Assembly (NCBI RefSeq): GCF_004216955.1
Contig: NZ_SGXL01000001.1
Location: 783,826-847,825 of the forward strand
From: Fictibacillus sp. BK138
GTDB taxonomy: Bacteria > Bacillota > Bacilli > Bacillales > Fictibacillaceae
Direction: 5' to 3'
DNA: 64,000 nt
Under the pieces are notes generated by a model, which was not told the DNA's origin, made no database searches, and saw only the letters and a list, made by a program, of their open reading frames with translations. This document shows positions 48,751 to 58,330 of the stretch, one piece after another (the first letter of the stretch is position 1; the number at the start of each line of letters is the position of its first letter). The position numbers and the translations under genes were made by a program.

Positions 48751-51138
48751 TTATCTGCGTGATAACTTGATCTTAGCAACTGAATCGTCCTTGCTTGTTC
48801 CTACAACTTCAAACTGAAGTCCGTATGTTGGTACGTTACGTCCAGCATCTGGCATGCCAGCGTTGCTGTAGTCTTCTTTATCATTGAATTTAGGGTTTGG
48901 ACTAACGTTTTTATCTGTTAGTGTCAATCCTAGCAACTCACGATAATCAAGGAACATTTTGTCGCTCTTTTTCTTGCTGAACGCTGCATCATGAACTTGG
49001 TAACGAGTAGATGCAACAGAATTGTCACTCCATTTTAGAGTTTCTTGATTCGCATCTACGACTCCTAAGAATCCTTCACCAGGATGGATACCTGTCCAGT
49101 TATCGCTGTAGCTGTTATCCACATACCAAACTACTAAACCGCCATCGTATTTCATCAAGCTGTCACCACGGCGGATATGTGCTAAGCCTTCGTCAACGCC
49201 TTCATGGTTTCTCCACTCTAATAGATAATAGTGTTCAGAGTAGAATTTACCTTGGTCTTTCTTAAATCCATCTAAAGTAAACGCAGGCTCACCTTCAGCG
49301 TCATCAAAAAGAGTTTGAGCGCCGTCAACTGTAACACTTACTTCATCTACATAGAATCCAGGATGAACCGCTGCAACATCCGTCCAATAGTTAAGTTTAA
49401 CTTCGATGTTCTTACCTGCAAAAGCAGAAAGATCAAAAGTTCCGTCAACCCATCCATCAGATTCACCAGTGATACCATGTCCTGGATTTTGTTCATGAGG
49501 GTCTGTATCTGTTGTTAAGTTACCAGGAATTGCAACCCATTCTTCAGAACCTTCTTCTTTCACTTGAACAGATGCATAATCCCAATCTGTTTCAATATCA
49601 TACCAAGTTTTAAATGAAAGCTCAGCAGATGTTGCATTTGTTAAATCAAGCGATGTTACCATGTCGTTATCTAGGTTATTTCCGCTGCCGCTATGATACT
49701 CATACTCTCCGCTGAATGGTGTATTTACAACCGTTTCTTTTTGAGGAAGGTCTACACGGACAGCATCATCATTAGTTCCTTTTGTATTGGCTTGGTCTAG
49801 TAAAACTTCTGTGCCTTTAGGGCTTAAATCATTTAGGTTAAAAGTTTCGCCTGTTAACCAATTGGATTCTGCCATGCTGGATTGTAAAAATTCTTTCGAC
49901 CATGCACTGAATCCAGTTGGTTCTGTACCAGGAATATCCCCAGCCCAGCTTCCGCTAGACATGATCGACCAGTATGCAACAGGCTCACCAGTTCCGGAGT
50001 ATTGAGTGTCATACTCATCTGGAAGACCTAAGTCGTGGCCGTATTCATGTGCAAATACCCCAGCAGCACCGTCAGCAGGTTCGATCGTATAATCGTAAGC
50101 ATACATTGTCTCTTCACCCCAGTAGTCCACTTCTGGAGTTGGAGATCCTGGAATAGAAAAGATTCCGCCAAGATTCCATCGGTGACTCCAAACGGCATCT
50201 CCACCTAAAGAACCTCCGCCAGCTTCTTCACCAACACTGGAGTGAACGATCATTAAGTGATCGACTAATCCATCTGGTTCACGAAGATCTCCATCACCGT
50301 CCAAGTCATAACGGTCTTCTTGGTCAAACTCACTTAAATCGATCTCTGGATCATTAGCAGCTGCAGTTAATGCTTCTTTAACCAGATCACGCGGCTTAGC
50401 GTCACTTCCGTCTGGATCAGGAACGTTTCCTCCATAGTAAGCTGCAGGATGTTGTGCTTGGTACCAGCCGCCAACTTTACCTGTGATCGAATAGCTGCCA
50501 CCAGATTGCTGTTCATAATACTCTTTTACAGAGATTAGGTCTTCACCATTTGGACCTTCATATCCATCTTCACCGAAAATCATATCTTCATAGTGTTCTT
50601 TTAAGTAATCATCATAATGCATATCTGTCTCTTCAGGTGCAATATCTTTCGCTTTAAAGTCTGGATACTCTACAAGTAGTACCAATACGTTATCAACACG
50701 CTGGCCGCCTGTCCATTTTTCTTCTTCAACGGGCTTGACATCTTTGCCTTTACCTTTCTTGCCATGCTTTAATCCATCTTTTTTATGCTTCTTATGTCCT
50801 TTTTCATCCTTTTTAGCATGCTCGTCTTCAAGCTCTCCTTTTGGAAGAGATTCAGCATGCTCTTGTTTGTTCTTTAAGAACTGCTGAAGCTTCGCTTGTG
50901 CCTGTGCTTCACTTGCATTCTTTGAGATCTGTCCGTTCTTCTTAAGCATTTCTATTAATCTTTCATCGTTGGCCACTGCTAAATCGAATGGACCACCGGT
51001 GTGTTTATGACTCTTTTCCTCGACTGACGATGCCTTGACATCTGACAGAACATTGACAGGTGCGGCGCTAACGCTCGCAAAAGTGCTGCAGCTTAATATC
51101 GCTGCAAGGGCAGCTGAAACCCATTTTCCCTTTTTCAC
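48751..51138 (-). CDS. inhA: Immune inhibitor A-type metalloprotease (M6)
   Basis: 795 residues from GTG 51138; CTAGGGGGGATTTTA upstream decides the start. A signal peptide (KWVSAALAAILSCSTFASVSA) and a propeptide with ANDERLIEMLKKNGQI and a Lys-rich linker come first. The peptidase M6 domain carries the zinc motif FAHEYGHDLGLPDEYD. A beta-sandwich region (about 480-620) and a C-terminal domain follow. Homologues in the B. cereus group cleave antibacterial peptides and host proteins and degrade exosporium-associated proteins. Two Spo0A boxes upstream fit known sporulation-linked control. Confidence 0.95.
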   Translation of the reverse strand: MKKGKWVSAALAAILSCSTFASVSAAPVNVLSDVKASSVEEKSHKHTGGPFDLAVANDERLIEMLKKNGQISKNASEAQAQAKLQQFLKNKQEHAESLPKGELEDEHAKKDEKGHKKHKKDGLKHGKKGKGKDVKPVEEEKWTGGQRVDNVLVLLVEYPDFKAKDIAPEETDMHYDDYLKEHYEDMIFGEDGYEGPNGEDLISVKEYYEQQSGGSYSITGKVGGWYQAQHPAAYYGGNVPDPDGSDAKPRDLVKEALTAAANDPEIDLSEFDQEDRYDLDGDGDLREPDGLVDHLMIVHSSVGEEAGGGSLGGDAVWSHRWNLGGIFSIPGSPTPEVDYWGEETMYAYDYTIEPADGAAGVFAHEYGHDLGLPDEYDTQYSGTGEPVAYWSIMSSGSWAGDIPGTEPTGFSAWSKEFLQSSMAESNWLTGETFNLNDLSPKGTEVLLDQANTKGTNDDAVRVDLPQKETVVNTPFSGEYEYHSGSGNNLDNDMVTSLDLTNATSAELSFKTWYDIETDWDYASVQVKEEGSEEWVAIPGNLTTDTDPHEQNPGHGITGESDGWVDGTFDLSAFAGKNIEVKLNYWTDVAAVHPGFYVDEVSVTVDGAQTLFDDAEGEPAFTLDGFKKDQGKFYSEHYYLLEWRNHEGVDEGLAHIRRGDSLMKYDGGLVVWYVDNSYSDNWTGIHPGEGFLGVVDANQETLKWSDNSVASTRYQVHDAAFSKKKSDKMFLDYRELLGLTLTDKNVSPNPKFNDKEDYSNAGMPDAGRNVPTYGLQFEVVGTSKDDSVAKIKLSRR

Positions 51139-51188
51139 TAAAATCCCCCCTAGAAGTAGTTTCACGGCTGGAAATCAACAATGACTAT

Positions 51189-51234
51189 TGTCGAATAATT
51201 CCGCATATTCAAAATGTTACCACGTCATGTCGAA
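51189..51234. promoter_or_regulatory. Two Spo0A boxes upstream of inhA
   Basis: TGTCGAA occurs exactly at 51189-51195 and 51228-51234, and a near match AGTCGAA follows at 51312. Spacing between the exact boxes is 39 bases. The remaining gap up to 51513 is AT-rich and shows no gene. Confidence 0.6.
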
Positions 51235-51513
51235 TTCTAGAATAGGAGATATATCCCTTGTTTCCTGTCTGTAATGGGGAATATTTACTATTATTAGAAC
51301 TATTTTGCAGTAGTCGAAAATTGGGGAAAAATATATAATAACCGATTTTAATGCTATTTTATGATAGGTCTTTAGGATTACTTGGATGAAACAAAAATAA
51401 TTTTTTAAAAACAAGATTGCGAGAATGTTTCATTTTTAAATAGTAGGGAAAATAGTTGGGTAGGGTTTTAAAACATATAAATAGAACTTATTCATGAAAG
51501 GTCGGTCAACACA

Positions 51514-52362
51514 TTGTCAATTTCTATTCACCCTAAATCAGTGAAGAATTTTGAGGAAGCAACGGAAAATATTCTTACTTTTATGAGTAAGCTGATTAAT
51601 ATCAACACATTGTTCATAGCTAAGAACGATCAAAAAGTGAACGAGATTAAAAAGGTCATCAACAAAGAACAAACGTTATTGGAAGAGGGATCCACTCTTC
51701 CATTTCATGAGACCTTTTGTAAAATTAGTGTAGATCAAGGCAAGGAAATCCTGCTTATTGAAGATATTTTGGAGAATGAGCGGACTAAGCAGCTTAGTGT
51801 TACCGCTAGTCTAGGAAGCGGGAGTTTTATAGCGATTCCCATATATTACGAAGATGGGGAAAATTACGGGACAATATGCGGGCTGGATACAAATCGTTTT
51901 GAATTTACCGAACAGCATGTAGAACTCTTCCAAACGATGTCCTCACTCTTAACCTATGTATTAGAGCTGGACAAAGCCAACAAAGAAATTAAAGATTTAT
52001 CAGTGCCAATTGTTCCTCTTACAAAGGGAATAGCCATTTTACCGATCATTGGACATATAAGCGAATACCGAGCTGATATCATCATTCAAAATACATTAAA
52101 CAGCAGCATGGACTTAGACTTAGAGTACATGATCATCGATCTATCTGGAATCAGCCAGATAAATAACTCGGTTAGCAGCTATCTTCTTAATATCGTAAAG
52201 CTTTTAAAACTAATTGGTGTAACACCCATTCTTACAGGGTTCAGACCTGATCTGGCTATAAGAACGATGGAAGTAGAAGTGGATTTTCAAGATATCGTCA
52301 TTACGAGTAACTTAGAGAATGCGCTCTCTCACATTGGTTTTGTATTGAACAAAAAATCATAG
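51514..52362 (+). CDS. GAF-STAS protein, RsbR-like
   Basis: 282 residues. The N-terminal GAF-like sensor (about 15-155: FHETFCKISVDQGKEILLIE, GSFIAIPIYYEDGENYGTIC) is followed by a STAS domain (about 165-282) with IIDLSGISQINNSVSSYLL, where RsbR/RsbS proteins carry their phosphorylation site. This layout is that of stressosome-type sensors feeding SigB, although no kinase gene is nearby. The start is TTG 51514 with GAAAGGTCGG upstream. It has its own terminator. Confidence 0.82.
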   Translation: MSISIHPKSVKNFEEATENILTFMSKLININTLFIAKNDQKVNEIKKVINKEQTLLEEGSTLPFHETFCKISVDQGKEILLIEDILENERTKQLSVTASLGSGSFIAIPIYYEDGENYGTICGLDTNRFEFTEQHVELFQTMSSLLTYVLELDKANKEIKDLSVPIVPLTKGIAILPIIGHISEYRADIIIQNTLNSSMDLDLEYMIIDLSGISQINNSVSSYLLNIVKLLKLIGVTPILTGFRPDLAIRTMEVEVDFQDIVITSNLENALSHIGFVLNKKS

Positions 52363-52373
52363 AATTGTAAAAA

Positions 52374-52407
52374 GAAGAGCCAGGTTAAAAAAAGTGGCTC
52401 TTTTTTT
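52374..52407 (+). terminator. Terminator of the GAF-STAS gene
   Basis: AGAGCCA / TGGCTCT stem and seven T residues. Confidence 0.92.
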
Positions 52408-52500
52408 AGTTTTAATTAGTCTAAATTTTCTTTTTACTCTATAATGTATATTATAAACTTATCAGTCGTTTTTATTTGAACTCACTGGAGGGGAATTTGA

Positions 52501-53736
52501 ATGAAGTCATTTGAGGAAAAATTAGATCAATATGCTGAACTTGTTGTAAAAGTTGGATTAAGCATGCAAGAGGGACAAAAGTTATTAATCAGTTCTCCAA
52601 TCGAGGCTGCAGAATTTACGCGTAAAGTAACAAAACATGCGTATGAGAACGGGTGTAAAAGAGTGATGGTGGACTGGGTTGATACTCAGATCAACCGAAT
52701 TCATTATACGAGTGCGAAGGAAGAAGTGCTCAAAGATGACCTGCAATCTTGGGAAATCGATAAATATAACGATCTGGTAGAAAATCACGATTGTTTCTTG
52801 ATGGTAACAGGAAATGACCCGAACGCTTATAAAGGTGTTCCTTCAGAGCGCATGATGTTCGTCCAAAAGAATAGAGGCGAAAAGCTGCAGGCCTTTTCAG
52901 CTGGCCAGCTTAGAGGGGATATGCACTGGGCGATTGCTGGTGCACCTACAGCAGGTTGGGCAAAATCTGTTTTCCCTGAAAAAAGTGAAGATGAAGCAGT
53001 TGATGCTTTATGGGAAGCGATTTTCAAAACGGTTCGTGTAGATCAAGAAGATCCAGTTGCGGCATGGGAAGAGCATGTTAAAACACTTTCAGAAAAAGTG
53101 GATTATTTAAACGAGCAGAGATTTAAAACTCTTCATTATAAATCAGAGGGAACAGACCTAAGTATTGATTTGCATCCTGATCATACATGGATTGGTGGCG
53201 GACACAATTCCACTTTTGGAACTTACTACATTCCAAACCTTCCAACAGAAGAAGTATTCACTACGCCTAGAAAATATGGTGTAAATGGAAAAGTATCAAG
53301 TTCTAAGCCTTTATCTGCGATGGGGAACCTTATCGATAATTTCAGCTTAACGTTTAAAGATGGAAAGGTAGTAGAATTTACAGCTGAAGAGGGATACGAC
53401 ACACTGAAACAGCTGCTTAGCATCGATGACGGTATGGGGTATTTAGGAGAGGTGGCTCTAGTGCCTTACGACTCGCCAATCTCAAACTCGGGCATCATTT
53501 TTAACAATACACTATATGATGAAAACGCTTCTTGTCACTTGGCAATCGGTACTTCGATCACGATGTCTGTCAAGGATGCAGGAAATCTTACACCTGAACA
53601 GATGGAAGAAAGAGAAATTAACCACAGCCGCGGCCATACCGATTTTATGATTGGTTCTGCTGACCTTGAAATTGAAGCAGAATATGAAGATGGCAAACGC
53701 ATTCCGCTATTCAAAAACGGAAACTGGGCTATCTAA
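52501..53736 (+). CDS. ampS: Aminopeptidase, M29 family (AmpS-like)
   Basis: 411-residue metallo-aminopeptidase of the AmpS/AmpII/PepS type. Metal ligands lie in the C-terminal half, with Glu, His and Asp in GEVALVPYDSPISNSG, NASCHLAIG and INHSRGHTDFMIGS. The N-terminus (FEEKLDQYAELVVKVGLSMQ) is family-typical. GGAGGGGAA precedes the ATG. It is a single gene between terminators and trims N-terminal residues of peptides in the cytoplasm. Confidence 0.94.
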   Translation: MKSFEEKLDQYAELVVKVGLSMQEGQKLLISSPIEAAEFTRKVTKHAYENGCKRVMVDWVDTQINRIHYTSAKEEVLKDDLQSWEIDKYNDLVENHDCFLMVTGNDPNAYKGVPSERMMFVQKNRGEKLQAFSAGQLRGDMHWAIAGAPTAGWAKSVFPEKSEDEAVDALWEAIFKTVRVDQEDPVAAWEEHVKTLSEKVDYLNEQRFKTLHYKSEGTDLSIDLHPDHTWIGGGHNSTFGTYYIPNLPTEEVFTTPRKYGVNGKVSSSKPLSAMGNLIDNFSLTFKDGKVVEFTAEEGYDTLKQLLSIDDGMGYLGEVALVPYDSPISNSGIIFNNTLYDENASCHLAIGTSITMSVKDAGNLTPEQMEEREINHSRGHTDFMIGSADLEIEAEYEDGKRIPLFKNGNWAI

Positions 53737-53741
53737 ACACG

Positions 53742-53772
53742 AAAAGACTCCAATGACTGGAGTCTTTTTTTT
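53742..53772 (+). terminator. Terminator of ampS
   Basis: GACTCCA / TGGAGTC stem with flanking A and T runs. Confidence 0.92.
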
Positions 53773-53893
53773 GGATATCTTCTGAATGGGCTAGACAGAC
53801 CTCAATCAACAGGATACCAAATTTTAGAAAAACAGTCTATTTCTTTTTTGATTTTCTCGTTATGCTTTTATAACAAGAAATGAAGGAGGCTAT

Positions 53894-54679
53894 ATGATGA
53901 ATACATTTTTTGATCAATCGCCATATGAGATTAAGGTTGAATGGGGCATAAGAGGAGCGAAGGAAGCAGCAAGAAGAGAGGAAATCCTAATCATCGTCGA
54001 TGTACTGAGTTTTTCTTCTACAGTAATAGCTGCTATGGAAAATAATGCGGTCATTTATCCTTTTCCTCCACCCATTAACGAAAAGGCAAAAAACTACGCA
54101 GATCAGTTCGGTGCTGAGCTTGTCGTCGGGAGAGCAGAGGCAATAAAGACCGGTAAACATTCACTCTCACCGAACTCTTTCACGGCAGATGATCGGGGGA
54201 AATCGTATGTACTTTGTTCTTTAAATGGTGCTGCGTGTGTAGAAGCAGCTAAAAAAGTTCCTGGGCTGTTTATGGGATCTTTACGAAACGCACAAGCCGT
54301 TGCAGAAGCTACTTTAGATCTGCAAAAAAAGTCTGGAAAACCGATCACGATCATCGCTTGCGGCGAACGCTGGGAAAATGCTGCTTCGTATGAAAATCAA
54401 CTTAGACCGGGAATTGAAGATTATTTAGGAGCAGGAGCCATTATCTCCTCACTCAATGGCTTGTTATCTCCTGAAGCTTTCGTTTGCAAACAGGCATTTC
54501 AAGGATCAAAGCATGAACTGCCAAATTTAATAAAAAAATGCGGCAGCGGCAGAGAATTAGCAGAACGCGGTTTTGCTAAGGATGTAGATTATTGCCTTCA
54601 ATTGAATGCCAGTTCTATTGTACCCGTATTATCCGGAAACAAATTCATCAGCTTTGAACTATCTTATCTTTTAAAATAA
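53894..54679 (+). CDS. comB: 2-phosphosulfolactate phosphatase-like protein (ComB family)
   Basis: 261 residues. Motifs of the ComB family: IIVDVLSFSSTVIAAM near the N-terminus, SLNGAACVEAAK and TIIACGERWEN. ComB dephosphorylates 2-phosphosulfolactate in coenzyme M and sulfolactate synthesis; in Bacillus sulfolactate accumulates in spores. No comA or comC neighbour is seen. GAAGGAGGC precedes the ATG; a second ATG at 53897 is possible. Confidence 0.88.
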   Translation: MMNTFFDQSPYEIKVEWGIRGAKEAARREEILIIVDVLSFSSTVIAAMENNAVIYPFPPPINEKAKNYADQFGAELVVGRAEAIKTGKHSLSPNSFTADDRGKSYVLCSLNGAACVEAAKKVPGLFMGSLRNAQAVAEATLDLQKKSGKPITIIACGERWENAASYENQLRPGIEDYLGAGAIISSLNGLLSPEAFVCKQAFQGSKHELPNLIKKCGSGRELAERGFAKDVDYCLQLNASSIVPVLSGNKFISFELSYLLK

Positions 54680-54695
54680 TTAAGAATATAACTGG

Positions 54696-54729
54696 CCTCC
54701 TCATGGAAAAATAACGAAAACAGAGGAGG
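54696..54729 (+). promoter_or_regulatory. Hairpin that masks the ribosome site of the GH18 gene
   Basis: CCTCCTC (54696-54702) is exactly complementary to GAGGAGG (54723-54729), the ribosome site of the gene starting at 54737. If formed in the mRNA it would hold translation down. Confidence 0.55.
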
Positions 54730-54736
54730 TTTATAT

Positions 54737-55915
54737 ATGAAAAAATTAGTCGCGTTCTTTGCGACGTTCACGATTGTACTTACCGGCTGCGGCGGAGGCT
54801 CTAATGATATGAAAGAGAGTGAAGCGGCTCCGAAGAATATGAGCAATGAAACAAGAGAAAGTCCTCGGCTAGAACAGATCAATTCTCCGAAAAAAACACA
54901 GCAGGATACTTCAAAAGCTGAGACCAAACACGGAAAAACAAGGATTGAAACACTTGGTTTTTTAGAGCCTCTTGAAGCGAAACAATCGGTTAAAGATGTT
55001 CAAGAAGCAGAAAATGACCTAACTTATATAGCTTTTTTCAGCTACCAAGTCAACAAAAACGGTACATTAAAACCGATCAAGGATTGGGCTGCACTTAAGG
55101 AAATCAAAAAGACACGCGCGATGCCTATGATGGTTTTAACGAACTTTTCAGATGGCAACTTTTCTCCAGAGATCGCACACAACATTTTTACTGATAAACA
55201 AGCGTCTAAAACACTTATTGGCAGTGTGATCAGCACGATGAAGCAAAAGGGCTATAAAGCGCTAAATATCGATTTTGAACATATAAAAGAAAAAGACCGT
55301 GAGCTATACAATGGATTTTTAGAAACAATCATCCCTCAAGTGCAGAAAGAAGGATTCAAGGTTTCAACAGCACTTGCTCCAAAAACAAGCGACGAGCAAA
55401 AAGGACCTTGGCATGGAGCTCATGATTACAAACGACACGGAGAACTGGCTGATTTTGTAGTCCTCATGACTTACGAGTGGGGTTGGTCTGGTGGTCCTCC
55501 AATGGCTGTAGCACCTGTTCCGCAAGTTAAGAAAGTTGTAGATTATGCAGTTTCTGTAATCCCTCCTGAAAAAATTATCATGGGTGCACCGCTTTATGGC
55601 TATGACTGGACACTTCCTTATAAAAAAGGAAACAAATTTGCGAAGCGCATAGCTCCAGCAGAAGCACATGACCTAGCGTTAAAAGAAAAAGTCACAGTGA
55701 AATACGATAATGAAGCACAAGCTCCGTTCTTTAATTATAAAGATGATAATGGAAAAGAACACGTGGTGTGGTTTGAAAATGAACAAAGTGCCGAGGCAAA
55801 AAATAAGCTTGTAAAACAATATAAGCTTAGAGGACTTGCATATTGGGTACTTGGTGAGCCTTTCCCTGAAAACTGGATACAACTGCGAGATGAATTCCAG
55901 ATCGCAAAAAGATAA
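54737..55915 (+). CDS. Lipoprotein with glycoside hydrolase family 18 domain
   Basis: 392 residues. Lipoprotein signal (FFATFTIVLTGC), a Lys/Glu/Ser linker, then a GH18 barrel from about residue 75. The catalytic motif is KALNIDFEHI (the Glu of DxxDxDxE), and ALAPKTSDEQKG and VVLMTYEWGWSGGPPMAVAP are typical of the YaaH/SleL-type cortex-fragment enzymes. LysM domains of YaaH are lacking. It is likely a membrane-tethered peptidoglycan or spore-cortex hydrolase. The ribosome site GAGGAGG is part of a hairpin. Confidence 0.88.
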   Translation: MKKLVAFFATFTIVLTGCGGGSNDMKESEAAPKNMSNETRESPRLEQINSPKKTQQDTSKAETKHGKTRIETLGFLEPLEAKQSVKDVQEAENDLTYIAFFSYQVNKNGTLKPIKDWAALKEIKKTRAMPMMVLTNFSDGNFSPEIAHNIFTDKQASKTLIGSVISTMKQKGYKALNIDFEHIKEKDRELYNGFLETIIPQVQKEGFKVSTALAPKTSDEQKGPWHGAHDYKRHGELADFVVLMTYEWGWSGGPPMAVAPVPQVKKVVDYAVSVIPPEKIIMGAPLYGYDWTLPYKKGNKFAKRIAPAEAHDLALKEKVTVKYDNEAQAPFFNYKDDNGKEHVVWFENEQSAEAKNKLVKQYKLRGLAYWVLGEPFPENWIQLRDEFQIAKR

Positions 55916-55921
55916 TAAAGG

Positions 55922-55963
55922 AAAAAGTGGCTGACTAGAACGTACTAGTCAGCCACTTTTATA
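55922..55963 (+). terminator. Terminator of the GH18 gene
   Basis: 16-bp stem AAAAGTGGCTGACTAG and complement, loop of 6 bases, then TTTATAT. Confidence 0.92.
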
Positions 55964-55985
55964 TGATGAGGTTATTTTAAGTGTG

Positions 55986-56076
55986 GAATCCAAAAGTTTT
56001 GGCTTTGAATCCAAAAATTCCGGTGCTGAATCCAAAAATATTGGGCTCGAATCCACGAGATTTGTCCATCAATCCA
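55986..56076. repeat. Degenerate tandem repeat with exact 21-bp period
   Basis: Five units with core GAATCCA (the last CAATCCA), starting at 55986, 56007, 56028, 56049 and 56070, with variable tails such as AAAGTTTTGG. Located directly behind the GH18 terminator. Confidence 0.85.
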
Positions 56077-56122
56077 CATTTAGTCATATATATATATGAC
56101 ATAGCAAAGAATTTTGATTTAA

Positions 56123-56266
56123 TCATCTTTTCTGAGTATCAATCATCCGATTCTGTTCATTCGGAATCCGCTTTGTCTGATCATATTTTGCTTGTTCTTT
56201 TTCCTGCCTCTTCTTTTCCTGTTCTTTTAAACTTTCATTAACTGTTTCATTTTTTTCTTCCTTCAC
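56123..56266 (-). CDS. Small charged protein of 47 residues
   Basis: GTG start with TTTAGGAGGGAT upstream. The product is almost entirely charged helix: EEKNETVNESLKEQEKKRQE, then KEQAKYDQTKRIPNEQNRM. No hydrophobic segment. Upstream lies an inverted repeat AAAGGATT/AATCCTTT (56280-56301). Function unknown; the ribosome site is the main support. Confidence 0.55.
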   Translation of the reverse strand: MKEEKNETVNESLKEQEKKRQEKEQAKYDQTKRIPNEQNRMIDTQKR

Positions 56267-56352
56267 TTTTATCCCTCCTAAAGGATTTGATATAATCCTT
56301 TACCACGCTGTTATGAAACCAAACGCAATCAGAAGGAAAAGTAACGTAAGTC

Positions 56353-57270
56353 CTATAAGGCAGCAGCAGATAAAGACTTATTTACCACTGCACCTTTTCT
56401 GTCAGGGAAAACCGTTTCGAAAAGGTAGTCTGGATACTGATATGAAAGTTTTTCTGTTATCGAAGCTGCTTTTTGATGAGGTGTAAAGAATACGATAGAA
56501 GGACCTGACCCGCTGATCGCAGCACCGTATGCTCCGAGCGAAACAGCCTTTTCTTTTAGTTCACAATAAAAAGGAATATTCTTTGTCCTGAACGGTTCAT
56601 GAAACAGGTCGCGATTCATCATATCAGCCGCTTTTTGCCAGTCATTTTTAATTAAAGCGGCAACGAGAACATTGCTGATGGCGCTCGCTTCAACCGCTTT
56701 ATTGAAAGGAAGAAGATTTGGCAATGACTTTCGTGACTCTTTTGTATGAAGAACCTCATCAGGTATGGCGACAATCATTTCAACAGCAACATCAGGAACA
56801 TGGACCGTTTCGACATCTTTTCCATTATAACAGCTGATGGTCAGCCCGCCATAAATAGCAGGTATCACGTTGTCAGGGTGTTTTTCCAACAAACTCGCCA
56901 AAAGTGCCTTTTCTTTTTTTGAGAGCTGCAGATCGAAAAGGGTATCAGCCAGTTCAATCCCTGCCACGATTGCGGATGCAGAACTTCCCATGCCCTTTGA
57001 AAGAGGGAACCCGCTCTCAACTTCCAATCTGCAAGGAGGAAGGTCTTTATCATAAGCCTTCGCCGTAAATTGAGCGGCTCGAATGATTAAATTCTGTTCT
57101 TCTCCATTTAAAGATTGCAGTTCTTGGCCATAAAAAACCGTTTTCCATTCAGATGCTGGTTGTACATGGACAGATAAGTAACGATTGAGTGCGAGCCCTA
57201 CAGAGTCAAAGCCTGGACCGAGGTTGGCCGTGCTGGCAGGTACATGAATGGAATAAGCATCAAGCTTCAT
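56353..57270 (-). CDS. thrB: Homoserine kinase
   Basis: 305-residue GHMP kinase that phosphorylates homoserine. Motifs: VPASTANLGPGFDSVGLALN, the ATP loop PLSKGMGSSASAIVAG and AAISGSGPSIVFF. The ATG directly follows the thrC stop, so it is translationally coupled. It is the last gene of hom-thrC-thrB. Confidence 0.96.
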   Translation of the reverse strand: MKLDAYSIHVPASTANLGPGFDSVGLALNRYLSVHVQPASEWKTVFYGQELQSLNGEEQNLIIRAAQFTAKAYDKDLPPCRLEVESGFPLSKGMGSSASAIVAGIELADTLFDLQLSKKEKALLASLLEKHPDNVIPAIYGGLTISCYNGKDVETVHVPDVAVEMIVAIPDEVLHTKESRKSLPNLLPFNKAVEASAISNVLVAALIKNDWQKAADMMNRDLFHEPFRTKNIPFYCELKEKAVSLGAYGAAISGSGPSIVFFTPHQKAASITEKLSYQYPDYLFETVFPDRKGAVVNKSLSAAAL

Positions 57271-58329
57271 TTATACGACACATCCTTTCAGCTGCTGACG
57301 TAACTGATCCAGATCATTGGGGATCACAACTGGTTCTTGTGCAACAGTTTTTAATGCGATGTCAGGATCTTTCAATCCATTGCCTGTTAAAACCGCAACG
57401 ATAGAAGCTCCTTTTGGCAAGAGTCCTTGCTTATGCTGTTTATATAATCCTGCGATCGTACTGCAGGAAGCCGGTTCTGCAAACACACCTTCTTTTGAAG
57501 CAAGCATTTGATATGCTTCTAAAATTTCTTCATCAGTTACACTGTCGATGATACCGCCTGACTCATCTAGAGCAGCAGTCGCCAGCTGCCAGCTTGCCGG
57601 GTTGCCGATCCGGATAGCAGTTGCGATCGTATCTGGATTCTTTACGGCGCTGCCATTTACAATGGGCGCAGCACCTGCAGCTTGAAAGCCATGTATTCTT
57701 GGCGTACCTGAAGCTTTGACCGAATCGTATTCTTTAAATCCTTTCCAATATGCACTTATATTACCGGCGTTTCCGACTGGGATCGCAAGAATGTCTGGGG
57801 CTTTTCCGAGTGAATCTACAAGTTCAAAGGCTGCTGTTTTTTGACCTTCCAACCGAAATGGATTTACCGAATTTACAAGTGTATAGCCTTCTTCTTCGCT
57901 CATCTGCTTTACCATTTCAAGCGCTTCATCAAAATTACCTTGTATAGCAAAAATTTCAGCTCCGTACATTTTGGCTTGTGCGAGCTTACCTTGAGCAATT
58001 TTTCCGTCTGGAATCACGACAATACAGCGCAAACTGGCACGGGCTCCATATGCCGCAGCAGCGGCTGAAGTATTGCCTGTAGATGCACAGATGATCGCTT
58101 TGCTGCCTGCTTCTTTCGCTTTTGCAACTGCAAGAACCATCCCCCGGTCTTTAAAAGAGCCTGTTGGATTGGCACCTTCATATTTCGCGTACAGCTCGAT
58201 GCCCCATTCCTTTGATAGATGGTCTAAAGGGATGAGAGGTGTATGACCTTCGTTTAAAGAAAGCAGGGGAGTGCCGTCATTCACGGGCAAGTATTCTTTA
58301 TATTGCTGCAGCAACCCATTCCAGTTCAT
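57271..58329 (-). CDS. thrC: Threonine synthase
   Basis: 352-residue PLP enzyme that turns O-phosphohomoserine into threonine. The PLP Lys is in [11 protein letters not shown], with the phosphate loop in [17 protein letters not shown] positions (IPVGNAGN). The start ATG 58329 ([16 protein letters not shown]) follows GTGGAGGGTG and lies one base after the hom stop. The frame remains open upstream inside hom but the ribosome site fixes the start. Confidence 0.96.
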   Translation of the reverse strand: MNWNGLLQQYKEYLPVNDGTPLLSLNEGHTPLIPLDHLSKEWGIELYAKYEGANPTGSFKDRGMVLAVAKAKEAGSKAIICASTGNTSAAAAAYGARASLRCIVVIPDGKIAQGKLAQAKMYGAEIFAIQGNFDEALEMVKQMSEEEGYTLVNSVNPFRLEGQKTAAFELVDSLGKAPDILAIPVGNAGNISAYWKGFKEYDSVKASGTPRIHGFQAAGAAPIVNGSAVKNPDTIATAIRIGNPASWQLATAALDESGGIIDSVTDEEILEAYQMLASKEGVFAEPASCSTIAGLYKQHKQGLLPKGASIVAVLTGNGLKDPDIALKTVAQEPVVIPNDLDQLRQQLKGCVV

Positions 58330-58330
58330 G

